Below, one piece after another: positions 24,387 through 32,769 of a DNA stretch of 47,631 nucleotides. Source of the DNA: Anaerolineales bacterium. Lineage in GTDB: Bacteria > Chloroflexota > Anaerolineae > Anaerolineales > E44-bin32. The DNA lies in the NCBI GenBank assembly GCA_016927115.1, contig JAFGNH010000050.1:1-47631 (forward strand). The letters run 5' to 3'. A program made the position numbers and the translations under genes. Numbering within the stretch: the first letter of the stretch is position 1; each line of letters opens with the position of its first letter. The notes below the pieces were generated by a model. That model ran no database searches and had not been told where the DNA came from. It saw only the letters and a program-made list of their open reading frames with translations.

Positions 24387-24403
24387 GGAACAAAATCTGT
24401 TCC
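24387..24403. promoter_or_regulatory. Inverted repeat between csp and the deoxyribosyltransferase-like gene
   Basis: GGAACA-N5-TGTTCC, a perfect 6-bp dyad, 18 bases before the plus-strand ATG and 72 bases before the csp start. It is operator-like; the spacing differs from the GAAC-N4-GTTC LexA site. Confidence 0.35.
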
Positions 24404-24420
24404 CATCCATTGGAGTCGCT

Positions 24421-24852
24421 ATGGAAATCTATTTTTCATGTTCTCTTACTGGAGGTCGGGATGATGCTCCCGTCTACCAGCAAATTGTTGCTTATCTCCT
24501 CGGCCGGGGCTTCACGGTTCCAACCCATCATCTTGCACACCCCGATGTAATGCATCAGGAACAGATCGTGGATCCCTTCGAGGTGTTCCAGCGCGATATC
24601 AACTGGCTGAATGGATGTGATGCCGTCGTGGCTGAAGTCAGCACTCCATCCCATGGTGTCGGCTATGAAATTGCCTATGCCCTTGGACTGGAAAAACCTG
24701 TTCTTTGCTGCTTCAAGGAGGGCACCGCAGTCTCAAAAATGATTACCGGCAATACGACCTTCGGGCTTACACTGGCTTCCTACAGGGCAATGGTCGATCT
24801 GATTCCCCGGCTGGATGCCTTCCTGAGCACCAACTTCGCCTCATCTTCCTGA
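24421..24852 (+). CDS. Nucleoside 2-deoxyribosyltransferase-like protein
   Basis: 143 residues. The fold markers are MEIYFSCSLTGGRDD at the N-terminus, DPFEVFQRDINWLNGCDAVVAEVS in the middle, and PSHGVGYEIAYALGL carrying the expected catalytic Glu. These match the deoxyribosyltransferase / DNPH1 (Rcl) family, which cleaves the N-glycosidic bond of deoxynucleosides or deoxynucleoside monophosphates. Nucleotide clean-up or salvage is the likely role. GGAG lies seven bases before the ATG. Convergent with the CNB-domain gene, 20 bases apart. Confidence 0.87.
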   Translation: MEIYFSCSLTGGRDDAPVYQQIVAYLLGRGFTVPTHHLAHPDVMHQEQIVDPFEVFQRDINWLNGCDAVVAEVSTPSHGVGYEIAYALGLEKPVLCCFKEGTAVSKMITGNTTFGLTLASYRAMVDLIPRLDAFLSTNFASSS

Positions 24853-24872
24853 TGAAATCCAGCAAAGATGTT

Positions 24873-25346
24873 TTACTGCTGTGAAGGTACACTGTCCTGC
24901 ATCAGATGCAAAATCTGCTGCCGGGTATTATCATATCGTTTGCTGACAAGTTCCGACAGTCTGGTAAGCATCATCAAGCCCGAATCGGTAAACGTATCAA
25001 ACAGCGCTCTGAAGTCCGGTCCGTTGGTATACAGCAATGCGCAGTCAGTCATACTTACTGCGCTTGAACTGTATCGCTCCCTGCCCAGGACAGCTGACCA
25101 ACCAAATACGCCACCCTGTTCAATTACTGCTATGGTTAACGGTTCCCCGTCATCCGGCTTGAACCGAATCGCAATCGTCCCCGTAAGAACAACGTAAAAT
25201 TTATCCGCCGGGGCAGATTGAAAAAACAGGACAGTATCTTCCCGGTCCTGTTCCCGATGGAAGACTGATGCGATTCGAGTCAGATCCTGCCTGGCCATCC
25301 CGGAAAAAAGCGGGATGGTTTCGAGCAGTTTTACGTTAATGGTCAT
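24873..25346 (-). CDS. Cyclic nucleotide-binding domain protein without a DNA-binding domain
   Basis: 157 residues. LLETIPLFSGMARQDLTRIA is the N-terminal helix of a CAP-effector domain. FYVVLTGTIAIRF and GGVFGWSAVLG occupy the place of the phosphate-binding cassette, and a C-terminal dimerisation-like helix follows (SELVSKRYDNTRQQILHLM). The protein ends there: the helix-turn-helix of Crp/Fnr regulators is absent. The cassette Arg-Ser pair typical for cAMP is not clear (RYSSSAV), so the ligand is unknown. No ribosome-binding site is evident before the ATG at 25346. Confidence 0.82.
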   Translation of the reverse strand: MTINVKLLETIPLFSGMARQDLTRIASVFHREQDREDTVLFFQSAPADKFYVVLTGTIAIRFKPDDGEPLTIAVIEQGGVFGWSAVLGRERYSSSAVSMTDCALLYTNGPDFRALFDTFTDSGLMMLTRLSELVSKRYDNTRQQILHLMQDSVPSQQ

Positions 25347-25653
25347 ATTAATGGACTAGTTTAGCGAAACCAACGGTTATATTTAAGTGGCAACCATCCC
25401 GATTTCAGCGACATACTTCCCGAACTCATAAAAAATAAAGCACTCAGCACTTGTTTCGCCCGGGATATGCTAAAAATCCCTTTTCACTGCATCCTGAGCC
25501 CACACCTCACAGTTCCGCCCTATCGCAGTCCAACCGGCGGAATCCATTCTCGTCCTGACACTGCAGGAATAATCCCGGTCCCACACCATGGTCAACCAGA
25601 CAGGTTTCATGTATGCTTTATGCGGTACGAAATATAAAGAAGTGAGGCAGGGC
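25347..25653. other. 307-base intergenic region between divergent genes
   Basis: It must hold the promoters of the CNB-domain gene and the large membrane protein, but I see no convincing -35/-10 pair. No gene is supported. Confidence 0.35.
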
Positions 25654-27660
25654 ATGTATTGGCTGCTTAGCGGGAATATAATAAATCCACTATTACTCGG
25701 GTTGCAGTGTCTGCTGTGGTGTACAGGGGGATGGCTGCTCACCATTTTGTATTTCAAACCCGGAAAGAACAGCCTGCTTGTCGGGATAAGTCTGGGGCTG
25801 ACCCTGCATCTCGTCTTCAGCAACCTTCTTGGCAAGATCGTTCCAGTTGGCGCAGGTTTCTGGATTGCAGCAGCGATCGTCCTCGGAGCAGGGATACTGG
25901 CAGCAGTGCTGGAGAAAAGAGAAATCCCCCGGCCCACCTCCAGTGACCTTCTGCCGCTTCTTTGGCTTCTGGGTCTCACTCTGTTGATCACATTAATCGG
26001 CAGGGGTGTGGGCATCTTCGACGACCGTAAAAACCTTGCCCTGATTTCCACAATGGCTGCGGGCGATATTCCGCCGCACTTTTATATGAACCCCGGCTTC
26101 CTTTTTTCCTATCATTATGGTTTTCAGCTCCTTGGAGCCAACCTAATGCGCACTGGCGGCTTCTTCCCCTGGAGCGCATTTGATCTCAGCAAGGGTTTCA
26201 CAGCGGCTCTGGCAATTCTGATGTGCTACACATGGGCGGCATCCTTTCTGCGTTCCACAAGCGGGGGAATCTGGGCAGCGTTTCTGTTTACCTTTGCTTC
26301 CGGGGCAAGGTGGCTGCTGCTGCTTGTTCCCCAATCGCTACTGATTAAAGCCGGTGAACACATAACCTTCTGGGGCAACAGCGTCCTGAGCGGCGATTCG
26401 CTTCTTGATGCTCTCACGTCTCCCTGGGTCCTTCAGGGGGGGCCTCCATTCCCAATCCCCTTTGCCTATAACAGCGGAGTCTTCCCGCCGTTCATTCTGG
26501 GGGCACAGGCTGGTCCACGATCCCTGGGATGTGTCACGCTGTTTCTGGCCTTGCTGCTGATTCCCCTCCTGAGGAACTGGCGGGGATCTGCCTTGCTGAG
26601 TATCGTTTTCGCACTCTGGGCGCTCACAGCAGAAGCTGCGTTCGGTTTGATTCTGATCGGCTTTGTGCTCTACAGCCTGCTTATGTGGGCGGGTATAGCA
26701 AAATTTCCGGACCGCATACTCTGGTACAGACTGCTGCTTGCCTTCGTCCTTGGAGGGCTGTTAAGCCTTTTCCAGGGAGGCACCTTTACCGAAATCGCAA
26801 GGAACCTGTTCCTGGAAAAAGGCGGCTCGGCCTTGCTGGGTAACGGCGCATCCCCCTTTGCCTTTCGTATATCCCCCACCATTATTTCCTCCCACCTCGG
26901 AGCTCTTTCCATCTCAGATCCTCTCCAGCTCCTTGTTGGTTTAAGCGAGATGGGCGCTGCCATACTGATGATCCCCCTGGTGCTGTGGAGTATGAAACGC
27001 TGGCTGCAGGAAGGTGAACTGGCCGGCACGATATTTGCCCTGAGCGCCCTCACAGGCATACTTCTGCCCTTGTTCCTCGCATATGATGTCGATCGGGACA
27101 TTACACGCCTGAGTACCTACGGCCTTATGGGCTTTGTTCTGCTCTCCCTGCCTGCCCTTTTGAGATGGGCGTCACGCCTGCAGCAGCGCACCGCCGCTGT
27201 CCTGCTCTGCACCTGGACAGGCCTGCTGTGCTTCGCCGGACTGATTATCCTTGGGTCGCTGCTCACCGCTCTGCCCGCTGCCACCTTCGGCGATGACATC
27301 ACTCCGCTTGATGCTGCTATGACCCATGAGCTCTGGAATCAGCTGGAACCGGAAACACTTGTGCTCGATTCGCACGAATGGCGCTCGGTCGTCGTCACCG
27401 GGCGCCTAATCCGCTCCTCCCAATCCAGCTTCATCAGACTGGCGGAATGGGAGAATCTGGTCGCCAATCCGGTTCCGGAAGAAATGGTCCGGTCTGGCTA
27501 CTCTTATGTATACATGGACGATGCATGGTGGAAGCAGCTTTCACAGGAAGAAAAATCAGCACTGGAAGCCCCCTGTGTGGAGCTTCTATTGAGAAAGACA
27601 GATAATTGTGCTGACTGTGGGCGCCGGCTGTTCGCCCTTCAGGCCTGCGGATCTGAGTGA
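25654..27660 (+). CDS. Large multi-pass membrane protein, possibly a GT-C type glycosyltransferase
   Basis: 668 residues from the ATG at 25654 (GAGGCAGGGC upstream); an ATG at 25588 would add 22 residues. About 13-15 hydrophobic segments span residues 5-555, followed by a soluble domain of about 110 residues (LEPETLVLDSHEWRSV onward). The loop after the early helices holds an acidic pair, GIFDDRKNLALIS, and then NPGFLFSYHYGFQLLG. Acidic residues in an early outer loop, many helices and a soluble tail are features of GT-C lipid-sugar-dependent glycosyltransferases. The link is inference, as I recognise no family signature. Convergent with mobA. Confidence 0.7.
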   Translation: MYWLLSGNIINPLLLGLQCLLWCTGGWLLTILYFKPGKNSLLVGISLGLTLHLVFSNLLGKIVPVGAGFWIAAAIVLGAGILAAVLEKREIPRPTSSDLLPLLWLLGLTLLITLIGRGVGIFDDRKNLALISTMAAGDIPPHFYMNPGFLFSYHYGFQLLGANLMRTGGFFPWSAFDLSKGFTAALAILMCYTWAASFLRSTSGGIWAAFLFTFASGARWLLLLVPQSLLIKAGEHITFWGNSVLSGDSLLDALTSPWVLQGGPPFPIPFAYNSGVFPPFILGAQAGPRSLGCVTLFLALLLIPLLRNWRGSALLSIVFALWALTAEAAFGLILIGFVLYSLLMWAGIAKFPDRILWYRLLLAFVLGGLLSLFQGGTFTEIARNLFLEKGGSALLGNGASPFAFRISPTIISSHLGALSISDPLQLLVGLSEMGAAILMIPLVLWSMKRWLQEGELAGTIFALSALTGILLPLFLAYDVDRDITRLSTYGLMGFVLLSLPALLRWASRLQQRTAAVLLCTWTGLLCFAGLIILGSLLTALPAATFGDDITPLDAAMTHELWNQLEPETLVLDSHEWRSVVVTGRLIRSSQSSFIRLAEWENLVANPVPEEMVRSGYSYVYMDDAWWKQLSQEEKSALEAPCVELLLRKTDNCADCGRRLFALQACGSE

Positions 27661-27780
27661 ACCGGGGCGGTGCCTTTTCCATCCTGCTTCCTCATGATCC
27701 TTCTTTGCTCCGAAAGCAATTCAATATCATCCTGATCCCTGGATATTAATTCTCTCTTTACAGTCCCTGAAAAAATCCCC

Positions 27781-27809
27781 TTGACGTTTGCGACAACTTT
27801 GATTATATT
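27781..27809 (+). promoter_or_regulatory. Orphan promoter between convergent genes
   Basis: TTGACG (27781-27786), 17-base spacer, TATATT (27804-27809). No gene on this strand follows; the predicted start near 27816 runs directly into the hairpin at 27820-27858. Confidence 0.5.
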
Positions 27810-27819
27810 AATTGATGCA

Positions 27820-27858
27820 AGCAGACATCTGGATGCCCCCCTCATCTAGATGTCTGCT
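27820..27858. repeat. 16-bp inverted repeat between convergent genes
   Basis: Arms 27820-27835 and 27843-27858 pair over 16 bases (one G-T pair) around the loop CCCCCCT. There is no T-tract on either side, so it is not a classical terminator, although it lies where one would be expected for the membrane-protein and mobA transcripts. Confidence 0.6.
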
Positions 27859-27916
27859 CTGCAATTAAAGCGACAGACTCATTTTATTTGGCAATCTGCA
27901 CTATTCTGCAACTGGT

Positions 27917-28507
27917 TCAATTCGCAGCTGCCAGAAAACGCTCCGCTTCCGCAAGGTCCTGTGGTGTATTAATGTTAAAGAAATTTATCCCCCAGGGATC
28001 AAACCCGGCCAATACAGGATCAGAGATCAACAGCACCCGGACTTCCGAAAAAAAACTGGTCAAACGCTTTGCCTTTCGTGCCAGGGACTGTTGAACAGCT
28101 GGAATGCATGTCTTGGCGTACACAGCGTGCATGGGTTCATAATAACCAGCCCGATAGGGGACTACGACATCAAAATCATGCGCCCGATCCAGCATATAAC
28201 GAAACAGATCAGCGTTGACAAAAGGCATGTCACAGGCAGCTGCCAGCACCGGATCGCCACGCGCAGCTTCCAATGCCGTCAGCAACCCATTCAGAGGACC
28301 GGTACCAGGCACCAGATCCTGCACCAATCGGATACCAAGATACGCCAGCGGCTCCGGGTTATTGCTGGTAATCAGGAAATCCGTTCCAAGACCCTGCAGG
28401 CGATCGACCACATGCTCAATCAGAGGTTTATCCATCAGGGGAAGAAGCGCTTTATCCTGCCCCATTCGGGAAGATTTGCCACCAGCCTGGACAGCGATAC
28501 TGATCAT
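27917..28507 (-). CDS. mobA: Molybdenum cofactor guanylyltransferase
   Basis: 196 residues from the ATG at 28507. MobA attaches GMP to molybdopterin to form the guanine dinucleotide cofactor. The nucleotide-binding signature VQAGGKSSRMGQDKALLPL opens the protein. VPGTGPLNGLLTAL, AAACDMPFVNADLF and WGINFFNINTPQDLAEAERF follow as in the family. The upstream in-frame ATG at 28564 lies before the -10 box, so the start fits a leaderless transcript. No other molybdenum genes are near. Confidence 0.92.
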   Translation of the reverse strand: MISIAVQAGGKSSRMGQDKALLPLMDKPLIEHVVDRLQGLGTDFLITSNNPEPLAYLGIRLVQDLVPGTGPLNGLLTALEAARGDPVLAAACDMPFVNADLFRYMLDRAHDFDVVVPYRAGYYEPMHAVYAKTCIPAVQQSLARKAKRLTSFFSEVRVLLISDPVLAGFDPWGINFFNINTPQDLAEAERFLAAAN

Positions 28508-28513
28508 ACAAAT

Positions 28514-28519
28514 ATTGTA
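28514..28519 (-). promoter_or_regulatory. -10 box of mobA, predicted leaderless
   Basis: TACAAT on the minus strand, six bases before the ATG; no ribosome-binding site is present. The best -35 is TTGTCG at 19 bases, which is long. Confidence 0.5.
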
Positions 28520-28693
28520 CTTTATTCCCGGGGTGCACCGACAACAGGTATAATAATGATACACAACAGACTGATCCGGCTGGCCGAAACATGCAGGAAG
28601 CCCTGCAATGCCGGGACCAGACGGATTCAGGAAAACATGGCAGTCGCTTGATACTGCCGAGGGTGTTACAGTTGGTCCTGATCCAGGCTAAAA

Positions 28694-29035
28694 ATGGCTT
28701 CCGAGGAAAACGATACGATGTCTCTCCCGGCTCAACAGGTAAAATTGATCCTCACCTATGATCCCCCTTTTGAAGAACGAGAAGAATATGTGCAGTTTGT
28801 GCTCGGGCGCTTCTTACCCACACTTGAGTACATGGGTCTGAAACTCTGTGACTCATGGCATACTGCCTACGGCAGCTATCCACTGCGATTGACTGGCTTT
28901 CTCGCCTCTGATCCGGAAACTCTAGAGACAGTTCTGCTCTCAGAGACATTCATCGAGCTTGAAGGAACCCTGAAAGGGCTTGTTAATAATTACAGACGTA
29001 AGATAGTTCCGGTCCGAACGCCTTTTCCCTACTGA
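28694..29035 (+). CDS. Small protein of unknown function
   Basis: 113 residues; ATG 28694, or 28718 with GAGGA ten bases upstream. I recognise no family. The body starts VKLILTYDPPFEEREEYVQF and has an alternating helix-strand pattern with many aromatics, and there is no signal peptide or membrane segment. Such a pattern could be a ferredoxin-like alpha/beta fold (dimeric alpha-beta barrel), but no motif confirms it. The frame is clean, and the next gene is convergent 36 bases on, so a real gene is likely. Confidence 0.65.
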   Translation: MASEENDTMSLPAQQVKLILTYDPPFEEREEYVQFVLGRFLPTLEYMGLKLCDSWHTAYGSYPLRLTGFLASDPETLETVLLSETFIELEGTLKGLVNNYRRKIVPVRTPFPY

Positions 29036-29071
29036 CTGTCCTTTCGACCGATACTACCCCATACTAATCTC

Positions 29072-30397
29072 CTACAAACCTGCTTTCCTATTAAAACCCT
29101 TCCATGCCAGGGCATGATAGACGGGCATTTGCGTTTCCAGGCCGCGATCCTTTATCCGATTGATCCATTCCAGCTCGATATGGTCTCCATCGGAAAAACA
29201 AGCCTGGCTGAACTGCAGCTTCTTTCCGGTGGACATATTCTGGTAGAAGTTTGCTTCTTCGAGAAAACGGCTTTCAAGAAGATCGCGTTCCGCCTGGAAT
29301 GCAGCCAGCCGGACTGCATAATCGCGCAGCACTTCCCGGTGCAGAATCTCATGCCGCCACCAAAGTGATTTGTTATCGTATTTGCCGGCTGGTTTCGGGC
29401 CGGTATCCGGCAAACCTGCCTCTATCCATACCGGTTTAAATACTGCTGTACAGGGGGTGGATGTACCCGTTAACCAGTGAACGGTTCTTTCCGGATCCAG
29501 TGCCGCTGCCCATGAGCCTGTTGTCTGGCTGACACGAATAGGGCCAAATCCGGCATGCATGCAAACCGCAGCGCCGGTCAGCCCTTTTACCGGTGTGAAA
29601 GAATCTCCCGCATGTTCGCCGTGATCGCGCAGAATTGCCATCATATCCTTCAGTGTGAGCGATCCCTTGCGAGCTTCCAACAGAGCGCAGCTGCGCTTCT
29701 GGCGTGATCGGCCATCAGCGAAATGTGTATAGAGGAAATCCGAGTAGTTTCGCCCAAAATGGAACTCTTCTCCTCGCCTGCACCATCCCTTTTTACGGGC
29801 GAAATCAACCAGCTGATCCGATGCCAGGTCCCACTCCGAACCGATTGTGATTGCATTGGAAATCGCACGTACATCGCGCACTTTCTCTGCAGCCCAATGC
29901 TTGCCGGCAGTTTCCAGCACCCAGGCTGAATCCGCATCCGCAAGAAGGAAGCTGTTGTGATAGTACAGCGAATGAGTGCTGCTGTAGTTGCCCGACTGGC
30001 CAAATTCCTCCAGCAGCTCAATAATGATATGCATGGCAGCTTCTGCTGTGTCCCCGCGCTCAAGCGCCAGGCGCAGAAGATCCATTCCGATCAGACCCGG
30101 ACCCTTATCATAAGGGACACGGGTAAAAACTGCTTCATTACCAATGACCACACCATGCTCATTGGCTCCCATTTCTGCTCCCCAGATCCAGTATGGCTGT
30201 GAAAGCATAACTGCATTCGTTTCCCGTACCTGGGGAATCTCCCGGTAGGTACACTGAACTTTGCTTCCTGCCGGGTGCACGGCTCCGGGGAAATATACCA
30301 GGGCCTGTGCCTCATTCGGTTCACGGTCACTGTTTTTGGCGAAAAGAGTCAAGCCGTCTGCTGTAGCAGACTTTAACGCAACCATCGTATCGCACAT
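29072..30397 (-). CDS. Peptidase family C69 / secernin-like protein
   Basis: 441 residues. The sequence begins MCDTMVALKSATADGLTLFAKNSDREPNE. Cys2 would be exposed by removal of Met as the N-terminal nucleophile, as in Ntn hydrolases of the C69 dipeptidase/secernin group. Further family segments are GANEHGVVIGNEAVF, GLIGMDLLRLALER and WVLETAGKHWAAEKV. There is no signal peptide, so the secernin branch (cytosolic) fits better than the secreted dipeptidases. GAGGAAGG precedes the ATG. Divergent from the transporter gene. Confidence 0.87.
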   Translation of the reverse strand: MCDTMVALKSATADGLTLFAKNSDREPNEAQALVYFPGAVHPAGSKVQCTYREIPQVRETNAVMLSQPYWIWGAEMGANEHGVVIGNEAVFTRVPYDKGPGLIGMDLLRLALERGDTAEAAMHIIIELLEEFGQSGNYSSTHSLYYHNSFLLADADSAWVLETAGKHWAAEKVRDVRAISNAITIGSEWDLASDQLVDFARKKGWCRRGEEFHFGRNYSDFLYTHFADGRSRQKRSCALLEARKGSLTLKDMMAILRDHGEHAGDSFTPVKGLTGAAVCMHAGFGPIRVSQTTGSWAAALDPERTVHWLTGTSTPCTAVFKPVWIEAGLPDTGPKPAGKYDNKSLWWRHEILHREVLRDYAVRLAAFQAERDLLESRFLEEANFYQNMSTGKKLQFSQACFSDGDHIELEWINRIKDRGLETQMPVYHALAWKGFNRKAGL

Positions 30398-30511
30398 ACC
30401 AGCGTATCCTTCCTCACCAGCTTGGGGTTATTATCAACAGCCGATGTTCCTGCAGTGCCAAATATCACGGCAGTATAACCGAAACTTGTAGAATCACAAA
30501 ATCGAAGCAGG

Positions 30512-30544
30512 CGCTTTTCCCGGACACCGGGAAAGCGGTATACT
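30512..30544 (+). promoter_or_regulatory. Inverted repeat and -10 box upstream of the transporter gene
   Basis: A near-perfect dyad (CGCTTT-T-CCCGG / CCGGGAAAGCG with a 3-base centre, 30512-30537) is followed directly by TATACT (30539-30544). The dyad fills the -35 and spacer positions and could be an operator controlling the transporter. Confidence 0.45.
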
Positions 30545-30602
30545 TTCAGAAAATGCGTGGTACACAAGTTCATAATCAGATTGCACCCCAAGGAGACTCC
30601 TC

Positions 30603-32603
30603 ATGAGCGTCGCTATCCGATCCCATGAAAGCATAAGCGAACAGGAATATAAACGCAGAATCCGCGCCTGGACCATGTATGACTGGGCTAATTCTGCATT
30701 CGCCACCACCATCCTGGCCGCTGTTCTGCCTGTCTACTACAGCCAGGTTGCCGGTGCCACACTCTCAAGCCCTGCGGAAGCCACTGCGAAATGGAGTTTT
30801 GGCCTGAGTATATCCCTATTCATCATCGCACTTCTATCTCCCATCCTGGGTACGATTTCAGATGTGATTCGCGGGAAGAAGCGATTCTTGAGTATTTTCG
30901 TTGGAATGGGAACAGTGGCAACCGGACTGCTGGTTCTCGTTAAAACCGGCGATTGGCTGCTGGCCTCCATCCTTTTCATTATTGCCCGGATCGGTTTCAC
31001 AGGCGCCAATGTTTTTTACGATGCACTGCTTCCGCATGTTGCCCGTGAGGAAGATCAGGATGTGGTGTCCACCCGCGGGTATGCACTGGGCTACCTTGGT
31101 GGAGGCATCCTGCTGGCGATTAATATAGCAATGATACAGATACTACCGGGGTTGTGGGGCTCCCGACTTTCGTTCCTCAGCGTGGGTATCTGGTGGGCGG
31201 TATTCTCCATCCCCATATTCACCCGAATCCCCGAACCACCCGCAGCCACCGCGAAATTAGGCCCGGGTGAAAATGTTCTATCCATCAGCTTCAAGCGCCT
31301 GAGAAATACATTCAGAGATATCAGCCGGTATAAAGAACTGTTTAAATACCTGCTCTCCTTCCTGATTTACAACGATGGGATCGGTACAATTATCGGAGTA
31401 GCCGCTATTTACGGCGCTGAACTGGGCTTCGGCAGCATTGAGCTTATCCTGGCGCTGCTGCTGGTACAGTTTGTCGGTATTCCATACAGTTTGATCTTCG
31501 GACGGCTGCCTGACGTTAAAACAAAACGCCGGCCTTTCTTCCTTGCCTTTATCCTCTTCAACGTGATTGCTCTACCTGCTTTGGGCCTTATAGGCGCTTC
31601 AGCCCTTCCAGGAGAATTGACCGGAGGACCGCTGCCGGCTTACCAACCCACAGAAACAGCTGCTGGAGAGGGTATTTTCACTGTGGACCATGATATGCTG
31701 ACGTTTACCGGCACATGGGACACGGTCACTCTGTCTGCAGACGAGTTGAAGACAGACTATGATGTCTCCTACGCACAGACAGCCGATCCAGAAGCCAGCC
31801 TGCTGTTCCACTTCAACGGTCAGAAATTCCGCATCGGTTTCAGCACTGGTCCGGATTATGGAATCTGGGAAGTCCTGCTGGATGGTGAGCCCTATATCGA
31901 TGAAGGCACAGGGGAGATTCTTCTGATTGATTCCTACAATCCCACCTTGCGCTATGGTGCAGCCCGCATACTTACTGCCCCTAATCCTGGTGAACATGAG
32001 GTGGTTCTCCGCCCTGCTGAAAGTAACAATCCGGAAAGCACTGGTTCACTTCTTTCTATCTCCGAACTCGAAGTTCTGGCTCCGGTTCGCAGCAGCAATC
32101 TGGGAATCATCATTGGACTGATTTTTGCGGTTGAACTGGTGGGCCTGCTGTTGTCCTGGCTGCTGGGTCCCATGCTGTTTACCCGTTTCGCCCAGCTTTT
32201 CAACACCAAACGCAGCATTCTTCTGTCGCTGTGTGTTTATTCCGTAATCGCAGTCTGGGGCTTCATCCTGGACTCGGTCATCGAGTTCTGGTGCCTTGCC
32301 TGGATGGTTTCCATCGTACAGGGCGGCAGTCAGGCACTCAGCCGCAGTATGTACGCTAGCATGTCCCCGGCGGCTAAAAGTGGCGAGTTTTTCGGCCTGT
32401 TCGGGATCATGGAAAAGTTTTCTTCAATCCTGGGGCCGCTGGTATTTGCTGGAGCCGTAGCCATCTTCGGCAGCAGCCGTCCGGCAGTATTGGGCGTAGT
32501 CGCATTCTTTATCGTTGGCGGCCTGCTGCTGACACGCGTGGATGTCGAAGCCGGAAAAGAAGCTGCCCGCCGCGAGGATGCCTTGTTTCTGGCTGAGCAA
32601 TAA
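30603..32603 (+). CDS. UMF1 family MFS transporter with an inserted soluble domain
   Basis: 666 residues. [26 protein letters not shown] is the N-terminal signature of the UMF1/Atg22-like branch of the major facilitator superfamily. Some eight helices precede residue 340, and about four to five follow residue 492. In between lies a soluble segment of about 150 residues ([16 protein letters not shown] to ISELEVLAP), strand-rich, with no membrane helix; it resembles a secreted beta-sandwich or carbohydrate-binding fold. Usual family members have about 420-480 residues. Substrate unknown. AAGGAG precedes the ATG by ten bases. Confidence 0.85.
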   Translation: MSVAIRSHESISEQEYKRRIRAWTMYDWANSAFATTILAAVLPVYYSQVAGATLSSPAEATAKWSFGLSISLFIIALLSPILGTISDVIRGKKRFLSIFVGMGTVATGLLVLVKTGDWLLASILFIIARIGFTGANVFYDALLPHVAREEDQDVVSTRGYALGYLGGGILLAINIAMIQILPGLWGSRLSFLSVGIWWAVFSIPIFTRIPEPPAATAKLGPGENVLSISFKRLRNTFRDISRYKELFKYLLSFLIYNDGIGTIIGVAAIYGAELGFGSIELILALLLVQFVGIPYSLIFGRLPDVKTKRRPFFLAFILFNVIALPALGLIGASALPGELTGGPLPAYQPTETAAGEGIFTVDHDMLTFTGTWDTVTLSADELKTDYDVSYAQTADPEASLLFHFNGQKFRIGFSTGPDYGIWEVLLDGEPYIDEGTGEILLIDSYNPTLRYGAARILTAPNPGEHEVVLRPAESNNPESTGSLLSISELEVLAPVRSSNLGIIIGLIFAVELVGLLLSWLLGPMLFTRFAQLFNTKRSILLSLCVYSVIAVWGFILDSVIEFWCLAWMVSIVQGGSQALSRSMYASMSPAAKSGEFFGLFGIMEKFSSILGPLVFAGAVAIFGSSRPAVLGVVAFFIVGGLLLTRVDVEAGKEAARREDALFLAEQ

Positions 32604-32655
32604 GTTTTCCACAGCGACGCGCCGTTCTCTGTCGGGCAAAACCGAGATATAAACA

Positions 32656-32704
32656 AACGCCGCTGGTGAGATTCTCAAATTTGAGCATTATCACCAGCAG
32701 CGTT
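32656..32704. terminator. Terminator between the transporter gene and coaX
   Basis: 13-bp stem with one mismatch (AACGC-C-GCTGGTGA with TCACCAGC-A-GCGTT) enclosing a smaller palindrome CTCAAATTTGAG. T-rich flanks (CTTATT on plus, TTTGTTT on minus) allow use by both convergent genes. Confidence 0.75.
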
Positions 32705-32769
32705 CTTATTATTCCCGAAGGTATTACGATGGGGATTAATTCCGGAATAGCACAGTGTTGATAGTGCCC

